Below are positions 1-7,480 of a stretch of DNA of 64,000 nucleotides, in pieces. Numbering within the stretch: position 1 is the first letter of the stretch; each line of letters begins with the position of its first letter. A program made the position numbers and the translations under genes. This stretch comes from Bin18 sp965200355 (GTDB lineage: Bacteria; Desulfobacterota; Binatia; Bin18). A model generated the notes under the pieces. The model did not search any database, was not told the origin of the DNA, and saw nothing but the letters and a program-made list of their open reading frames with translations. The stretch is from contig OZ241351.1 of NCBI GenBank assembly GCA_965200355.1, positions 248,001 through 312,000 on the forward strand, read 5' to 3'.

Positions 1-571
1 CGGCCCGGTGTTGGTCCGCATACCGGCAGGCGTTCCAGATGAGGGGAACGGCAACCAGGAGATTGACGCCAGCGACCATGACCACGGCCCCTCTCCAGCC
101 GACCCAGCCGACGAGCAGGTGGATACTCGGAAAGGCGAGCGTCCCGGCAAACCCGGCCACTAAGGTGACAAGAGTAATGGCTTTGCGGGCCACGTTGCCC
201 AGAGAATGCGTCAGAACGGAGAAGCACGTGTCGTATAACGAGCCGGCCATGGCCACGCCGATGCCGAACCAGAGACAGTAAAATTGCCACGGGTGTTCAA
301 CCCAGGCGAGGCCGACGAGGAAGATGCCTCCCAGAGCGGCACTGCCGCTGAAGACAATCCGTCCGAAACCACGATCTATGAAGCGCCCGGTCACGGGTCC
401 GAGCAGGGCCGCAATAATCAGGGCCAGCGTGAGCGCCCCGGCAAGCTCGGTTTTCGACCAGCCCAGGTCGCGCTCCCACTCAAGCAACAGCGCGGGAAAC
501 GAATAGTAGAGCGCCGCCCAGACCAGCGTTTCCGCAACCGCCAGCGGCCATACGATCCGACGGAAGGTCAT
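1..571 (-). CDS. MFS transporter, N-terminal part (cut by window edge)
   Basis: A reading frame opens at an ATG at 571 on the minus strand and runs off the left end of the window without a stop, giving about 190 residues. The product is strongly hydrophobic, with about six membrane helices. The loop after helix 2 reads GPVTGRFIDRGFGR, matching the MFS motif A pattern (G-x-x-x-D-R-x-G-R). It is therefore the first half of an inner-membrane major facilitator transporter. The substrate cannot be told from this half. It lies 77 bp downstream of the MaoC gene on the same strand, at the distal end of a leftward gene series, so it may export or import a metabolite of that pathway (inference). Confidence 0.75.
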   Translation of the reverse strand, partial: MTFRRIVWPLAVAETLVWAALYYSFPALLLEWERDLGWSKTELAGALTLALIIAALLGPVTGRFIDRGFGRIVFSGSAALGGIFLVGLAWVEHPWQFYCLWFGIGVAMAGSLYDTCFSVLTHSLGNVARKAITLVTLVAGFAGTLAFPSIHLLVGWVGWRGAVVMVAGVNLLVAVPLIWNACRYADQHRA

Positions 572-648
572 GCTGTTGACGCTTTATCAGCCGTCGAGAC
601 CGGGGAAAAGGCGAGACCGGCACTGCGGGCCGCGCGGTGATGGGACAA

Positions 649-1707
649 TCAGGTATAATGGCTGCGCCGTTTGACGGCCAGTTCACGTTCGAGATAGAAG
701 ATCTCAGTCTTTTTCCCAACCCCGTCTTGGGTGACGCATTTATGCCCGCGCAGGATGGTCTCGATAATGCCCAGGTCGGGCCGGCCGGGATAGGCGCGCG
801 TGCCGGTTATTTCGGTTGAGGCAAAGACGGTATCACCAACAAAAACCGGGCCGGTGTGTCGACCGGTCACATAACGGACATCTCCAACGGCATTATCACC
901 CACGTCGGGGCAGGACAGGCCCAGGCAGAGATTAAACGGAATCCCACCGTAGACGATCAACTGACCGCCAATATAACGCTCTGGATTCTGGTCTATCATA
1001 TACTGATTGGAGTGGACCTGAGAGGTGTTGTCCAACAGCGCGGTCCATTCCATATGGGCGGTGGTCACGGTCCGCCCACGGGAATGTTCGAGCGTGTCGC
1101 CAGCGTGAAACGCCTCAAAATAGGTATCGTCATTGGTCAGGTGGGCCAGGTTGTCGTAACGCCGAGTCTGGTCATACGCCGGCACCACGAGGGCGCAGGC
1201 GACAGGCGGGATAGCGTCCAGTGCCGCCTCTTCGACCTGAGCACTCACATCATCCTTCCAGATTTGGACTTTGCGTTGCAGGGTCAGCACGATTTCCCCA
1301 TGCTGGTTGCGGCCGGTCGTCTGGACGTGGACCACCCCCCGGTTCTGGTCCCGTGAGGACGGTTTGATGCCGAGGATGGTCGTCTCAACCTCAATCGTAT
1401 CACCGATATACACCGGGCTGCCGAACCGCATATCGCGGTATTCGAGATTGGCCCGCGCGTTTTCCGAAATATCTTCAACGCTCTGGCTGAAGACGATATT
1501 CATCACCAGACCGGGCGGGGCCACCAAGCCGCGAAAACCGGACTGCTCGGCATAGCGCAGGTTTTTCGACAGCGGGTTGGTGGTCATGCCGAATTCCGTG
1601 AAGGCGTTCAATAAGCCCTCGGTCACGGTCTTCCCGACCTTGTGCCGAAACAACTGACCGACCGAAAAGTCTTCGAGAAAATTGCCGCGCTTTTTGCGGA
1701 TACGCAC
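649..1707 (-). CDS. Double hot-dog MaoC-family dehydratase, mesaconyl-CoA hydratase-like
   Basis: The 352-residue protein carries two MaoC-type hot-dog domains (about residues 8-150 and 180-335), the size and layout of mesaconyl-CoA hydratases (beta-methylmalyl-CoA dehydratases). The opening GNFLEDFSVGQ and the TVTEG segment resemble that family. In the N-terminal domain the usual D-x-N-P-x-H signature is degenerate (TTNPLSKN). The C-terminal domain keeps an Asp...His pair (LLDNTSQVH), so catalysis probably resides there. Such enzymes hydrate mesaconyl-CoA in the ethylmalonyl-CoA, methylaspartate and 3-hydroxypropionate pathways. A generic (R)-enoyl-CoA hydratase is the alternative. It follows the MBL hydrolase gene by 20 bp, so the two are probably co-transcribed. 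Confidence 0.75.
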   Translation of the reverse strand: MRIRKKRGNFLEDFSVGQLFRHKVGKTVTEGLLNAFTEFGMTTNPLSKNLRYAEQSGFRGLVAPPGLVMNIVFSQSVEDISENARANLEYRDMRFGSPVYIGDTIEVETTILGIKPSSRDQNRGVVHVQTTGRNQHGEIVLTLQRKVQIWKDDVSAQVEEAALDAIPPVACALVVPAYDQTRRYDNLAHLTNDDTYFEAFHAGDTLEHSRGRTVTTAHMEWTALLDNTSQVHSNQYMIDQNPERYIGGQLIVYGGIPFNLCLGLSCPDVGDNAVGDVRYVTGRHTGPVFVGDTVFASTEITGTRAYPGRPDLGIIETILRGHKCVTQDGVGKKTEIFYLERELAVKRRSHYT

Positions 1708-1727
1708 CCGTACTCCTTTGGGCCGGC

Positions 1728-2414
1728 TTAGCGCAGTGCCGCCAGAAAGTCCTGACGCCCCCTGGCGCTGAGGTGCAAGTACATATTGTGACGTTTTTGC
1801 GCGCCCAGGGTATCCCAGGGCTGAGAAGCGTAATTATGGCCCGGATAGAGAACGGTCTCGTCTGCCAGTTGTGAGAGCGTTTGGAGACTGGTGTACAGGT
1901 CTTCTGGGCTGCTGCCCGGCAGGTCCACCCGGCCACACGAGTTGATAAAGAGCGTATCACCGGCCACCAGACGGTTCTCAATCAGAAAACATTGTGAGCC
2001 AGGCGTGTGTCCGGGGGTATGAATGAACTTGATGGTCAGCGCCCCCACCGTGGTCGTATCCCCGCTCTCAACCGGCACGATGTCGGAAGCGGACACCCCG
2101 ACCAGACGGCCCAGAAATTCGGATTCGGCCTTGTGGATATACACCTTGGCTTTCACCTGTGCGAGCAGTTCCGCCACACCCTGGATGTGGGTCCCGAATA
2201 AATCGCCGCCGAGGTGGTCCTGGTGATAGTGGGTCACCAGCGCTTGGGTAATGCGGAAACCGTCGTGTTCCGCGGCCTGGATAATAGCCGGAATGTCCCA
2301 GGCGGCGTCAACCACAGCCGCTTCTCGCGTGGCCGTATCCCCAATCAGGTAGGCGAAATTCTGCATGGGGCCAATTTCGACCTGTTTGAAGTACACAGAA
2401 GACTCGGCCATCAC
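1728..2414 (-). CDS. MBL-fold hydrolase, glyoxalase II / ETHE1-like
   Basis: This 228-residue cytosolic protein has the metallo-beta-lactamase signature THYHQDHLGGD (H62, H64, D66, H67), a later TPGHTPGS histidine and the GDTLF aspartate, which together make a metal centre. The family hydrolyses S-lactoylglutathione (GloB) or oxidises glutathione persulfide (ETHE1). The short, single-domain form with a GRVDLPGS-like segment fits the ETHE1 or 'YcbL' branch better than full GloB, but the substrate is uncertain. Its ATG overlaps the stop of the upstream adenosyltransferase gene by 4 nt (ATGA type), which indicates translational coupling. Confidence 0.85.
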   Translation of the reverse strand: MMAESSVYFKQVEIGPMQNFAYLIGDTATREAAVVDAAWDIPAIIQAAEHDGFRITQALVTHYHQDHLGGDLFGTHIQGVAELLAQVKAKVYIHKAESEFLGRLVGVSASDIVPVESGDTTTVGALTIKFIHTPGHTPGSQCFLIENRLVAGDTLFINSCGRVDLPGSSPEDLYTSLQTLSQLADETVLYPGHNYASQPWDTLGAQKRHNMYLHLSARGRQDFLAALR

Positions 2415-3040
2415 GTCTCCTTCCGTGAGCGTTTTGCGGCTGTGCGCTCACGACTGCGCAGACCCCGCTCCCAGAGATATTCCGGCTCGCCCAGCTTGTG
2501 GCTGACCCAGCGGGAGAGTACGAACAGCAGGTCGCTGAGCCGGTTCACATACGTGAGCGGCCAGGGACTCAACTCTTCTTCGTGCGAGAGGCGCAGAATG
2601 TCTCGTTCAGCCCGGCGACAGACGGTGCGGGCCTGGTGCAGAAAACCGCCCACTTTCCCACCGCCGGGCAGGATAAAAGAGTTGAGCGGTTCCAGGTCTT
2701 GCTGGCAGGCATCAATGAGGCGTTCGAGGCCGTTGACCTCCTGCTCGCCGACCCGAAACATGCCGTCGTAGGAAAAATCCGCCGGCGTGGCCAGTTCACT
2801 CCCGAGGTCGAATAGTTCGTTCTGGAGCTGGCGAAGAATATCGTCTACGTGTGCGGCCGCCGGCAACTCTGGCTTCAGGTCGTCATTGAAAACCCGGGCC
2901 AGGCCCACCACAGCATTGAGTTCGTCTAGCGTCCCATAGGCCTCGATACGGGCCGCATCCTTGGCGACCTTTTTGCCGCCGACGAGGCGGGTCGTACCCG
3001 TATCACCCGTCCGAGTATAAACTTTTGTAATACGAACCAT
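2411..3040 (-). CDS. pduO: PduO-type cob(I)alamin adenosyltransferase
   Basis: The 209-residue protein transfers adenosyl from ATP to cob(I)alamin to make coenzyme B12. It shows the N-terminal family signature VYTRTGDTGTTRLVGG (ATP binding), AYGTLDELNA, and the C-terminal YVNRLSDLLFVLSRW helix typical of the PduO/MMAB type. Length is normal. Adenosylcobalamin serves methylmalonyl-CoA and ethylmalonyl-CoA mutases, so its position between pckG and the mesaconyl-CoA-hydratase-like gene is consistent with C3/C4 acyl-CoA metabolism (inference). It is the first gene after a perfect 10-bp inverted repeat downstream of pckG, and it overlaps the next gene by 4 nt. Confidence 0.93.
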   Translation of the reverse strand: MVRITKVYTRTGDTGTTRLVGGKKVAKDAARIEAYGTLDELNAVVGLARVFNDDLKPELPAAAHVDDILRQLQNELFDLGSELATPADFSYDGMFRVGEQEVNGLERLIDACQQDLEPLNSFILPGGGKVGGFLHQARTVCRRAERDILRLSHEEELSPWPLTYVNRLSDLLFVLSRWVSHKLGEPEYLWERGLRSRERTAAKRSRKET

Positions 3041-3045
3041 GACGT

Positions 3046-3079
3046 ATCAGGATGATCCTGGCAATCCTTTCATCCTGAT
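3046..3079. promoter_or_regulatory. Stem-loop in the pckG-pduO gap
   Basis: ATCAGGATGA (3046-3055) and TCATCCTGAT (3070-3079) form a perfect 10-bp stem with a 14-nt loop. The structure fills the 42-bp gap between the pckG stop and the pduO start. There is no T tract, so it is a weak terminator candidate. On the minus strand it sits directly upstream of the pduO ATG and could instead limit ribosome access or stabilise a processed transcript. Confidence 0.4.
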
Positions 3080-3082
3080 CGT

Positions 3083-4828
3083 TCAGGCTTGGATGCGTTT
3101 ATCCAACGCGGCGTTTTCTTGCCACAGTTGCCGCGGGAGGCGGTCCCCAAACTGTTGGAAGAACTCGCGCTGACTTTCCGCGGCTTTGATCCAGCCCGGG
3201 CGGTCTACGCTGAGGAGTTCATCGAGCACCGTCGGCGAGACATCGATTCCTGTTGTATCAATGTCATTGGTATGCGGCAGATAACCAATTTCGGTCTCGC
3301 GCGCTCCGACCTCACCGTGCACACGGGCAATGACCCAACGCAACGCGCGCAGGTTTTCGCCAAAACCAGGCCAAAGAAATCGGCCTTCTTGATTGGTCCG
3401 AAACCAGTTGACCCGAAAAATTTTTGGTGGGTTGGCGATCTTCTGCCCCATATTGAGCCAGTGGCCAAAATAGTCTCCCATATTGTAGCCGCAGAAGGGC
3501 AGCATGGCCATGGGATCGCGCCGGATCTTCCCGACTTTTCCGGTGGCCGCGGCGGTGGTTTCAGAGGCCATGGTCGTGCCGAGCGAGACCCCGTGCTGCC
3601 AGTTAAAAGACTGGCAGACGAGGGGAATCAAACCCGCGCGGCGGCCGCCAAACAGGAAGGCTGAAATCGGCACCCCCTGGGGCGATTCCCACTGGGATGA
3701 CATGACCGGGCACTGGCGGGCGGGCGTGGTAAAGCGAGAGTTGGGGTGGGCGGCTTTGCCCGCAGACTGCGGTGTCCAGGGCTGGCCCTGCCAGTCGATT
3801 GCCTCGGCTGGTGGACCGCCGTCCAGGCCCTCCCAATATGGAGTGCCGTCCGGGGTGAGGGCGACATTCGTAAAAATGGAGTTCTTGGTCACAGTCGCCA
3901 TGACATTGGGATTCGTGTGCGAGTTTGTTCCTGGTGCCACACCAAAAAATCCGGCCTCGGGATTAATCGCCCACAACCGCCCGTCGGGACCGGGGTGCAT
4001 CCAGGCGATATCATCGCCCACCGTCCAGACTTTATAGCCTTTTTGGCTCTCCGGCGGAATCAGCATGGCCAGATTCGTTTTGCCGCAGGCGCTGGGGAAT
4101 GCGGCAGCGATATACGTCGTTCGTCCGCTTGGCTCCTCAATACCAATGATCAGCATATGCTCAGCCAACCAGCCCTCTTCACGCGCCATATAGCTCCCCA
4201 GACGTAGCGCGAAGCATTTTTTTCCGAGCAGCGCGTTCCCACCGTAGCCCGAACCAATGGACCAGATCGCCCGGTCTTCGGGATAGTGCATGATAAACCG
4301 GCGGTCAGGGCTGAGGTCGCCAAGCGAATGGAGACCCTGGACGTAATGCGCTGACGAACCCAGCCGCTCCAGCGCCGCCTTACCCATGCGGGTCATGATG
4401 CGCATACTGGCTGCAACGTAGGGGCTATCCGTAATCTCTACGCCAACCTGACTGTAGGGCGACGTGACAGGCCCCATGATATACGGCACGACATACAGGG
4501 TGCGGTCTTTCATGGCGCCCCGAAAGAGCCCGCCGACTTTTTCCCTGGCCTGCGTTGGGGCCATCCAGTTATTATTCGGACCGGCGTCTTCTTTTTCCCG
4601 CGTACACACAAAGGTCAGGTGCTCGGTGCGGGCCACGTCCTTGGAGTCACTGCGGTGCAGATAACAGTTTGGGTAGTGCTCCTGGTTTAACGCCATCAGC
4701 GTCCCATCGTCGAGCATCCCCTCAATCAAGCGTTGGTTTTCTTCTTCCGAGCCGTCACACCAGTGAATCTGCTTTGGGCGCGTGAGCTGGGCCGTCTCTT
4801 CGACCCATTGTTCGAGTGAGGTTGGCAT
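3083..4828 (-). CDS. pckG: Phosphoenolpyruvate carboxykinase (GTP)
   Basis: The 581-residue enzyme interconverts oxaloacetate + GTP and PEP + CO2 + GDP, the first committed step of gluconeogenesis. It contains the kinase-1a P-loop AAFPSACGKTNLAML, the kinase-2 motif VGDDIAWM, the substrate/metal-site segment around SFNWQHGVSLGTTM, and the guanine-site region near FRVNWFRTNQEGRF, all typical of the GTP family rather than the ATP (PckA) family. Length is slightly below the usual 600-620. A gluconeogenic enzyme beside acyl-CoA and B12 genes suggests growth on acids or acyl-CoA precursors (inference). Confidence 0.97.
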   Translation of the reverse strand: MPTSLEQWVEETAQLTRPKQIHWCDGSEEENQRLIEGMLDDGTLMALNQEHYPNCYLHRSDSKDVARTEHLTFVCTREKEDAGPNNNWMAPTQAREKVGGLFRGAMKDRTLYVVPYIMGPVTSPYSQVGVEITDSPYVAASMRIMTRMGKAALERLGSSAHYVQGLHSLGDLSPDRRFIMHYPEDRAIWSIGSGYGGNALLGKKCFALRLGSYMAREEGWLAEHMLIIGIEEPSGRTTYIAAAFPSACGKTNLAMLIPPESQKGYKVWTVGDDIAWMHPGPDGRLWAINPEAGFFGVAPGTNSHTNPNVMATVTKNSIFTNVALTPDGTPYWEGLDGGPPAEAIDWQGQPWTPQSAGKAAHPNSRFTTPARQCPVMSSQWESPQGVPISAFLFGGRRAGLIPLVCQSFNWQHGVSLGTTMASETTAAATGKVGKIRRDPMAMLPFCGYNMGDYFGHWLNMGQKIANPPKIFRVNWFRTNQEGRFLWPGFGENLRALRWVIARVHGEVGARETEIGYLPHTNDIDTTGIDVSPTVLDELLSVDRPGWIKAAESQREFFQQFGDRLPRQLWQENAALDKRIQA

Positions 4829-4931
4829 AGTCGGGTTGGTCTCCTCTGAATGAGCATAAATCCTAATGCTGAACGCAAAGGATGATAAGCTTTCTTCATA
4901 TATCGCGTCAGGGAGGGCGTCAAGAATGCCT

Positions 4932-6416
4932 CTAGGCTTGAGGCACTTCTTCAGGTTTGCACAGTTTGAGGATCATCTCTTTCAGCCGGTCCGGGTCAAC
5001 CGGCTTTTTGAACAAGACATCCTCTAAGCCTTCCAGACGGCTCCGTTTGATCACATGGTCCTTATCGTAGAAATAGGCCGTCATCAGGACAACCGGCAGT
5101 TGCGGGTAGCGCTCCTTTGCCTCCATATAGAGGTCATACCCGTCCAAGTCAGGCATCACGACATCACTCAACACCATGTGGAAGGGGTTGTGATCGAGAA
5201 AGTTCCGATCAAGGATATCCAGCGCCTCAAGGCCATTGGTCGCGACCTCAACCCGACAGCCGTCTTCGACCAACAAGTCCCGCAAGGAGTAACACACGCC
5301 AAGATCGTCATCGACCACCAAGAGCCGCAGCCCGGCCAGGGCCTGGGTTGCGGGGCGGACCCCAAGGGGATGCGGCGCAACCACCTCATCCCGCCCCAGG
5401 TCTGCCATCCGAGAACCGTGCAGATACTCGGTCGTGTCATAGCGCTCGCCGTGGGCCATATCGTCAATCCGCGCCACGATCCCCCGGATCTTCGCCAGCT
5501 CACGCTGGATAGATTCCACCCGTTCTTCCTGCACAACGTATTCTTCGTCCGGAAAACTCTGGGCCATATGCTTGGTCAGAATATCCAGATTATTAAAGAT
5601 GACCTCAAGCGGATTATTGATTCGATGGCCGAGACCGACGGCGAGTTCACCCAGAGTCGCCAGTTGATCTCGCCGGCGGAGTTCCCGCAGGTCTTTCAGA
5701 AAGCCAATGGAGCCGGCCTCGTTCCCCGCGTCATTATAAATAATGGACGCAGAAATAGCGGCGGGGATAGGCTCGCCACTTTTTGTCACGAGCGTCGTCT
5801 CAAAATTCTTCACTTTTCCCTTCTCGCCGACCTCTTCGCTCCGCATCGCCTCCATGACACGGCGGGCCTCATCAATGTTCGGGTAAACAGAGTCCCAGAC
5901 CCGCTGGCCGTGAATCTCTTGTGAGGTATAACCGAGCGTCTGATACGCGCCGTCGTTATAAAAAATAATCTGACCCTTATGGTCAAGCGCAATCACGATA
6001 TCGAGGGAACTCTCCAGCAACCGCTCGAAATATCCCGGCGGTAGACGAATCTCACGCAGGTCGCGGTGAAAACCGATTGAGCCGATTTCTGTCCCGTTTT
6101 CGTCGTAAATAATCGAGCCCGAAAAAGAGATGGGGATCTGCTCGCCGCCCTTTGCGACCAGGGTCGTTTCAAAATTTTTCACCTTGCCCTTTTCCCCAAT
6201 GTCCTCGCCCCGCATCGCTTCCAGCACCCGCCGGGCTTCTGCCAGGTTCGGATAGAGTCGGACCCGTTTTCCTTGGACCTCGTCTCGGGTATAGCCCAGG
6301 GTCTTGCTCGCCCCGTCGTTGTAGAAGATGATTTGCCCTCGATGATCGGCGGCAATAACAATGTCGAGAGAACTCTCAAGGAGCCGTTCAAAATAAACAG
6401 AGGAAAGTTGGAACAT
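4932..6416 (-). CDS. PAS-PAS-HisKA-REC signalling protein lacking the ATPase domain
   Basis: This 494-residue cytosolic protein has two PAS domains (about 7-125 and 128-246) that are near copies of each other, sharing the stretches YFERLLESSLDIVIA and EKGKVKNFETTLV. They are followed by a HisKA dimerisation helix with the phospho-acceptor His264 in GLGHRINNPLE. A receiver domain (about 362-490) has phospho-acceptor Asp418 (VLSDVVMPDLDGYD), an acidic DDD pocket and a KKP lysine. Between the HisKA helix and the receiver there are only about 45 linker residues, with no N, G1, F or G2 boxes. A HATPase_c domain is therefore missing and the protein cannot autophosphorylate by the usual route. It may be a phosphorelay intermediate or be phosphorylated in trans. 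It is divergent from the lipoprotein gene that begins about 80 bp away. Confidence 0.88.
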   Translation of the reverse strand: MFQLSSVYFERLLESSLDIVIAADHRGQIIFYNDGASKTLGYTRDEVQGKRVRLYPNLAEARRVLEAMRGEDIGEKGKVKNFETTLVAKGGEQIPISFSGSIIYDENGTEIGSIGFHRDLREIRLPPGYFERLLESSLDIVIALDHKGQIIFYNDGAYQTLGYTSQEIHGQRVWDSVYPNIDEARRVMEAMRSEEVGEKGKVKNFETTLVTKSGEPIPAAISASIIYNDAGNEAGSIGFLKDLRELRRRDQLATLGELAVGLGHRINNPLEVIFNNLDILTKHMAQSFPDEEYVVQEERVESIQRELAKIRGIVARIDDMAHGERYDTTEYLHGSRMADLGRDEVVAPHPLGVRPATQALAGLRLLVVDDDLGVCYSLRDLLVEDGCRVEVATNGLEALDILDRNFLDHNPFHMVLSDVVMPDLDGYDLYMEAKERYPQLPVVLMTAYFYDKDHVIKRSRLEGLEDVLFKKPVDPDRLKEMILKLCKPEEVPQA

Positions 6417-6498
6417 GGAAGACCACTTGCGTATTCACTCTGCGCAAATCGCGCGGCATCATGCAGAGAACGGGGTTCGGGGATATTGTCTGAGTATT

Positions 6499-6960
6499 AT
6501 GTTAGGATGCTGGTTTCCTCATCGTCAAGCCCAGCCTCCCGGCCGCTCCCCTCTGGTCCGCGTCAGCATTCTGCTGGGTCTGGTACTGCCCTGTCTGCTG
6601 GGAGGCTGCTACTGGCTCAAGTACGAAAAACTCATGCGCACCCATGTCCAACTCATGCGGTCCATGACCGACAAGATGAACCGCCTCTTGGAAGACAACG
6701 ACGTGCTGACCCCAACCATGATGAATGAGTTTCTGTATCCGCTCGAACGGGCGCGGGACTTTGCTCGGATTGTGGCCCAGCACTACGCTGACCGGCCCTC
6801 GCTGGCCGCTTTTAAGCAGTTGCTTGACCGGTATCAACGCCTCGTCACGGAAGTGGACCGGCTCCGCGTTCAGCCCGGCAGCCTCGCGTCTTTCCGCTCC
6901 CAGACCCAGGCCGTTCGAGACCAGGCCGCGCAAGTTGAGGCGCGCCTGGATGCCGAATGA
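6499..6960 (+). CDS. Small lipoprotein, function unknown
   Basis: I take the ATG at 6499 because it places a hydrophobic stretch ending in the lipobox LLGGC near the N-terminus; an in-frame ATG at 6415 would put about 28 unlikely residues ahead of it. After the lipid-modified Cys the product is an all-helical, coiled-coil-like protein of about 115 residues rich in Leu, Arg and Gln, with no domain I recognise. It is presumably anchored in the outer or inner membrane facing the periplasm. Its stop lies 1 bp from the convergent folK stop. Confidence 0.6.
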   Translation: MLGCWFPHRQAQPPGRSPLVRVSILLGLVLPCLLGGCYWLKYEKLMRTHVQLMRSMTDKMNRLLEDNDVLTPTMMNEFLYPLERARDFARIVAQHYADRPSLAAFKQLLDRYQRLVTEVDRLRVQPGSLASFRSQTQAVRDQAAQVEARLDAE

Positions 6961-6961
6961 G

Positions 6962-7450
6962 TCAGCCGTTTGCCGGCCGAACCTGTTTGTCGTCCGTCAG
7001 ACTGTCCAGAAGGTCAGCCACCGTCACCCCGAGGAGCGGATGGACCGACTGGGCGGCCAGCTCAGACAACGGTAAGAGCACGAAGCGGCGGCGGTGCATT
7101 TCTGGATGGGGGATCTTCAGGTCCGCGTCATGCACAATCTGCCGACCGAACAGTAAGATATCGAGATCAATGGTGCGTGGTCCCCATTTTTTTGTCCGCT
7201 GACGCCCAAGCTGTGACTCGATTTTTTGGAGACCGTTCAAGAGTTGCTGCGGGCTGAACGCGGTCTCCAACTCAACCACCCCATTGAGATACCAGCGCTT
7301 CGCCTCCCCAATCGGCTCGGTCTCATACAAGGCAGAACGGCGCACAATGGACGTCCGGGGGAGGTCAGCCACCAGGGCCAGAGCCTGGTGATAATACGCC
7401 CGACGGTTGCCGAGATTTGACCCAATCCCAATGAAGACGTGGCTGCCCAT
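6962..7450 (-). CDS. folK: 2-amino-4-hydroxy-6-hydroxymethyldihydropteridine pyrophosphokinase
   Basis: HPPK transfers pyrophosphate from ATP to 6-hydroxymethyl-7,8-dihydropterin in folate synthesis. The 162-residue protein has the canonical IGIGSNLGNR start, the YETEPIG loop, WYLNGVVELET, and the signature GPRTIDLDILLFG with its two metal-binding Asp residues. Length is normal. No folB or folP is adjacent. It starts 31 bp downstream of the lhgO stop on the same strand, so transcription may read through from lhgO. Confidence 0.95.
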   Translation of the reverse strand: MGSHVFIGIGSNLGNRRAYYHQALALVADLPRTSIVRRSALYETEPIGEAKRWYLNGVVELETAFSPQQLLNGLQKIESQLGRQRTKKWGPRTIDLDILLFGRQIVHDADLKIPHPEMHRRRFVLLPLSELAAQSVHPLLGVTVADLLDSLTDDKQVRPANG

Positions 7451-7480
7451 TGCCCCTCCCCGGTATTGCCCTCTCCCCGG

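Noticed and set aside
5055..5924. Long open frame (289 codons) on the plus strand opposite the sensor gene
   Set aside because: It lies entirely antisense to the PAS-PAS-HisKA-REC gene; composition has no domain sense and mirrors the GC-rich codon pattern of the real gene.
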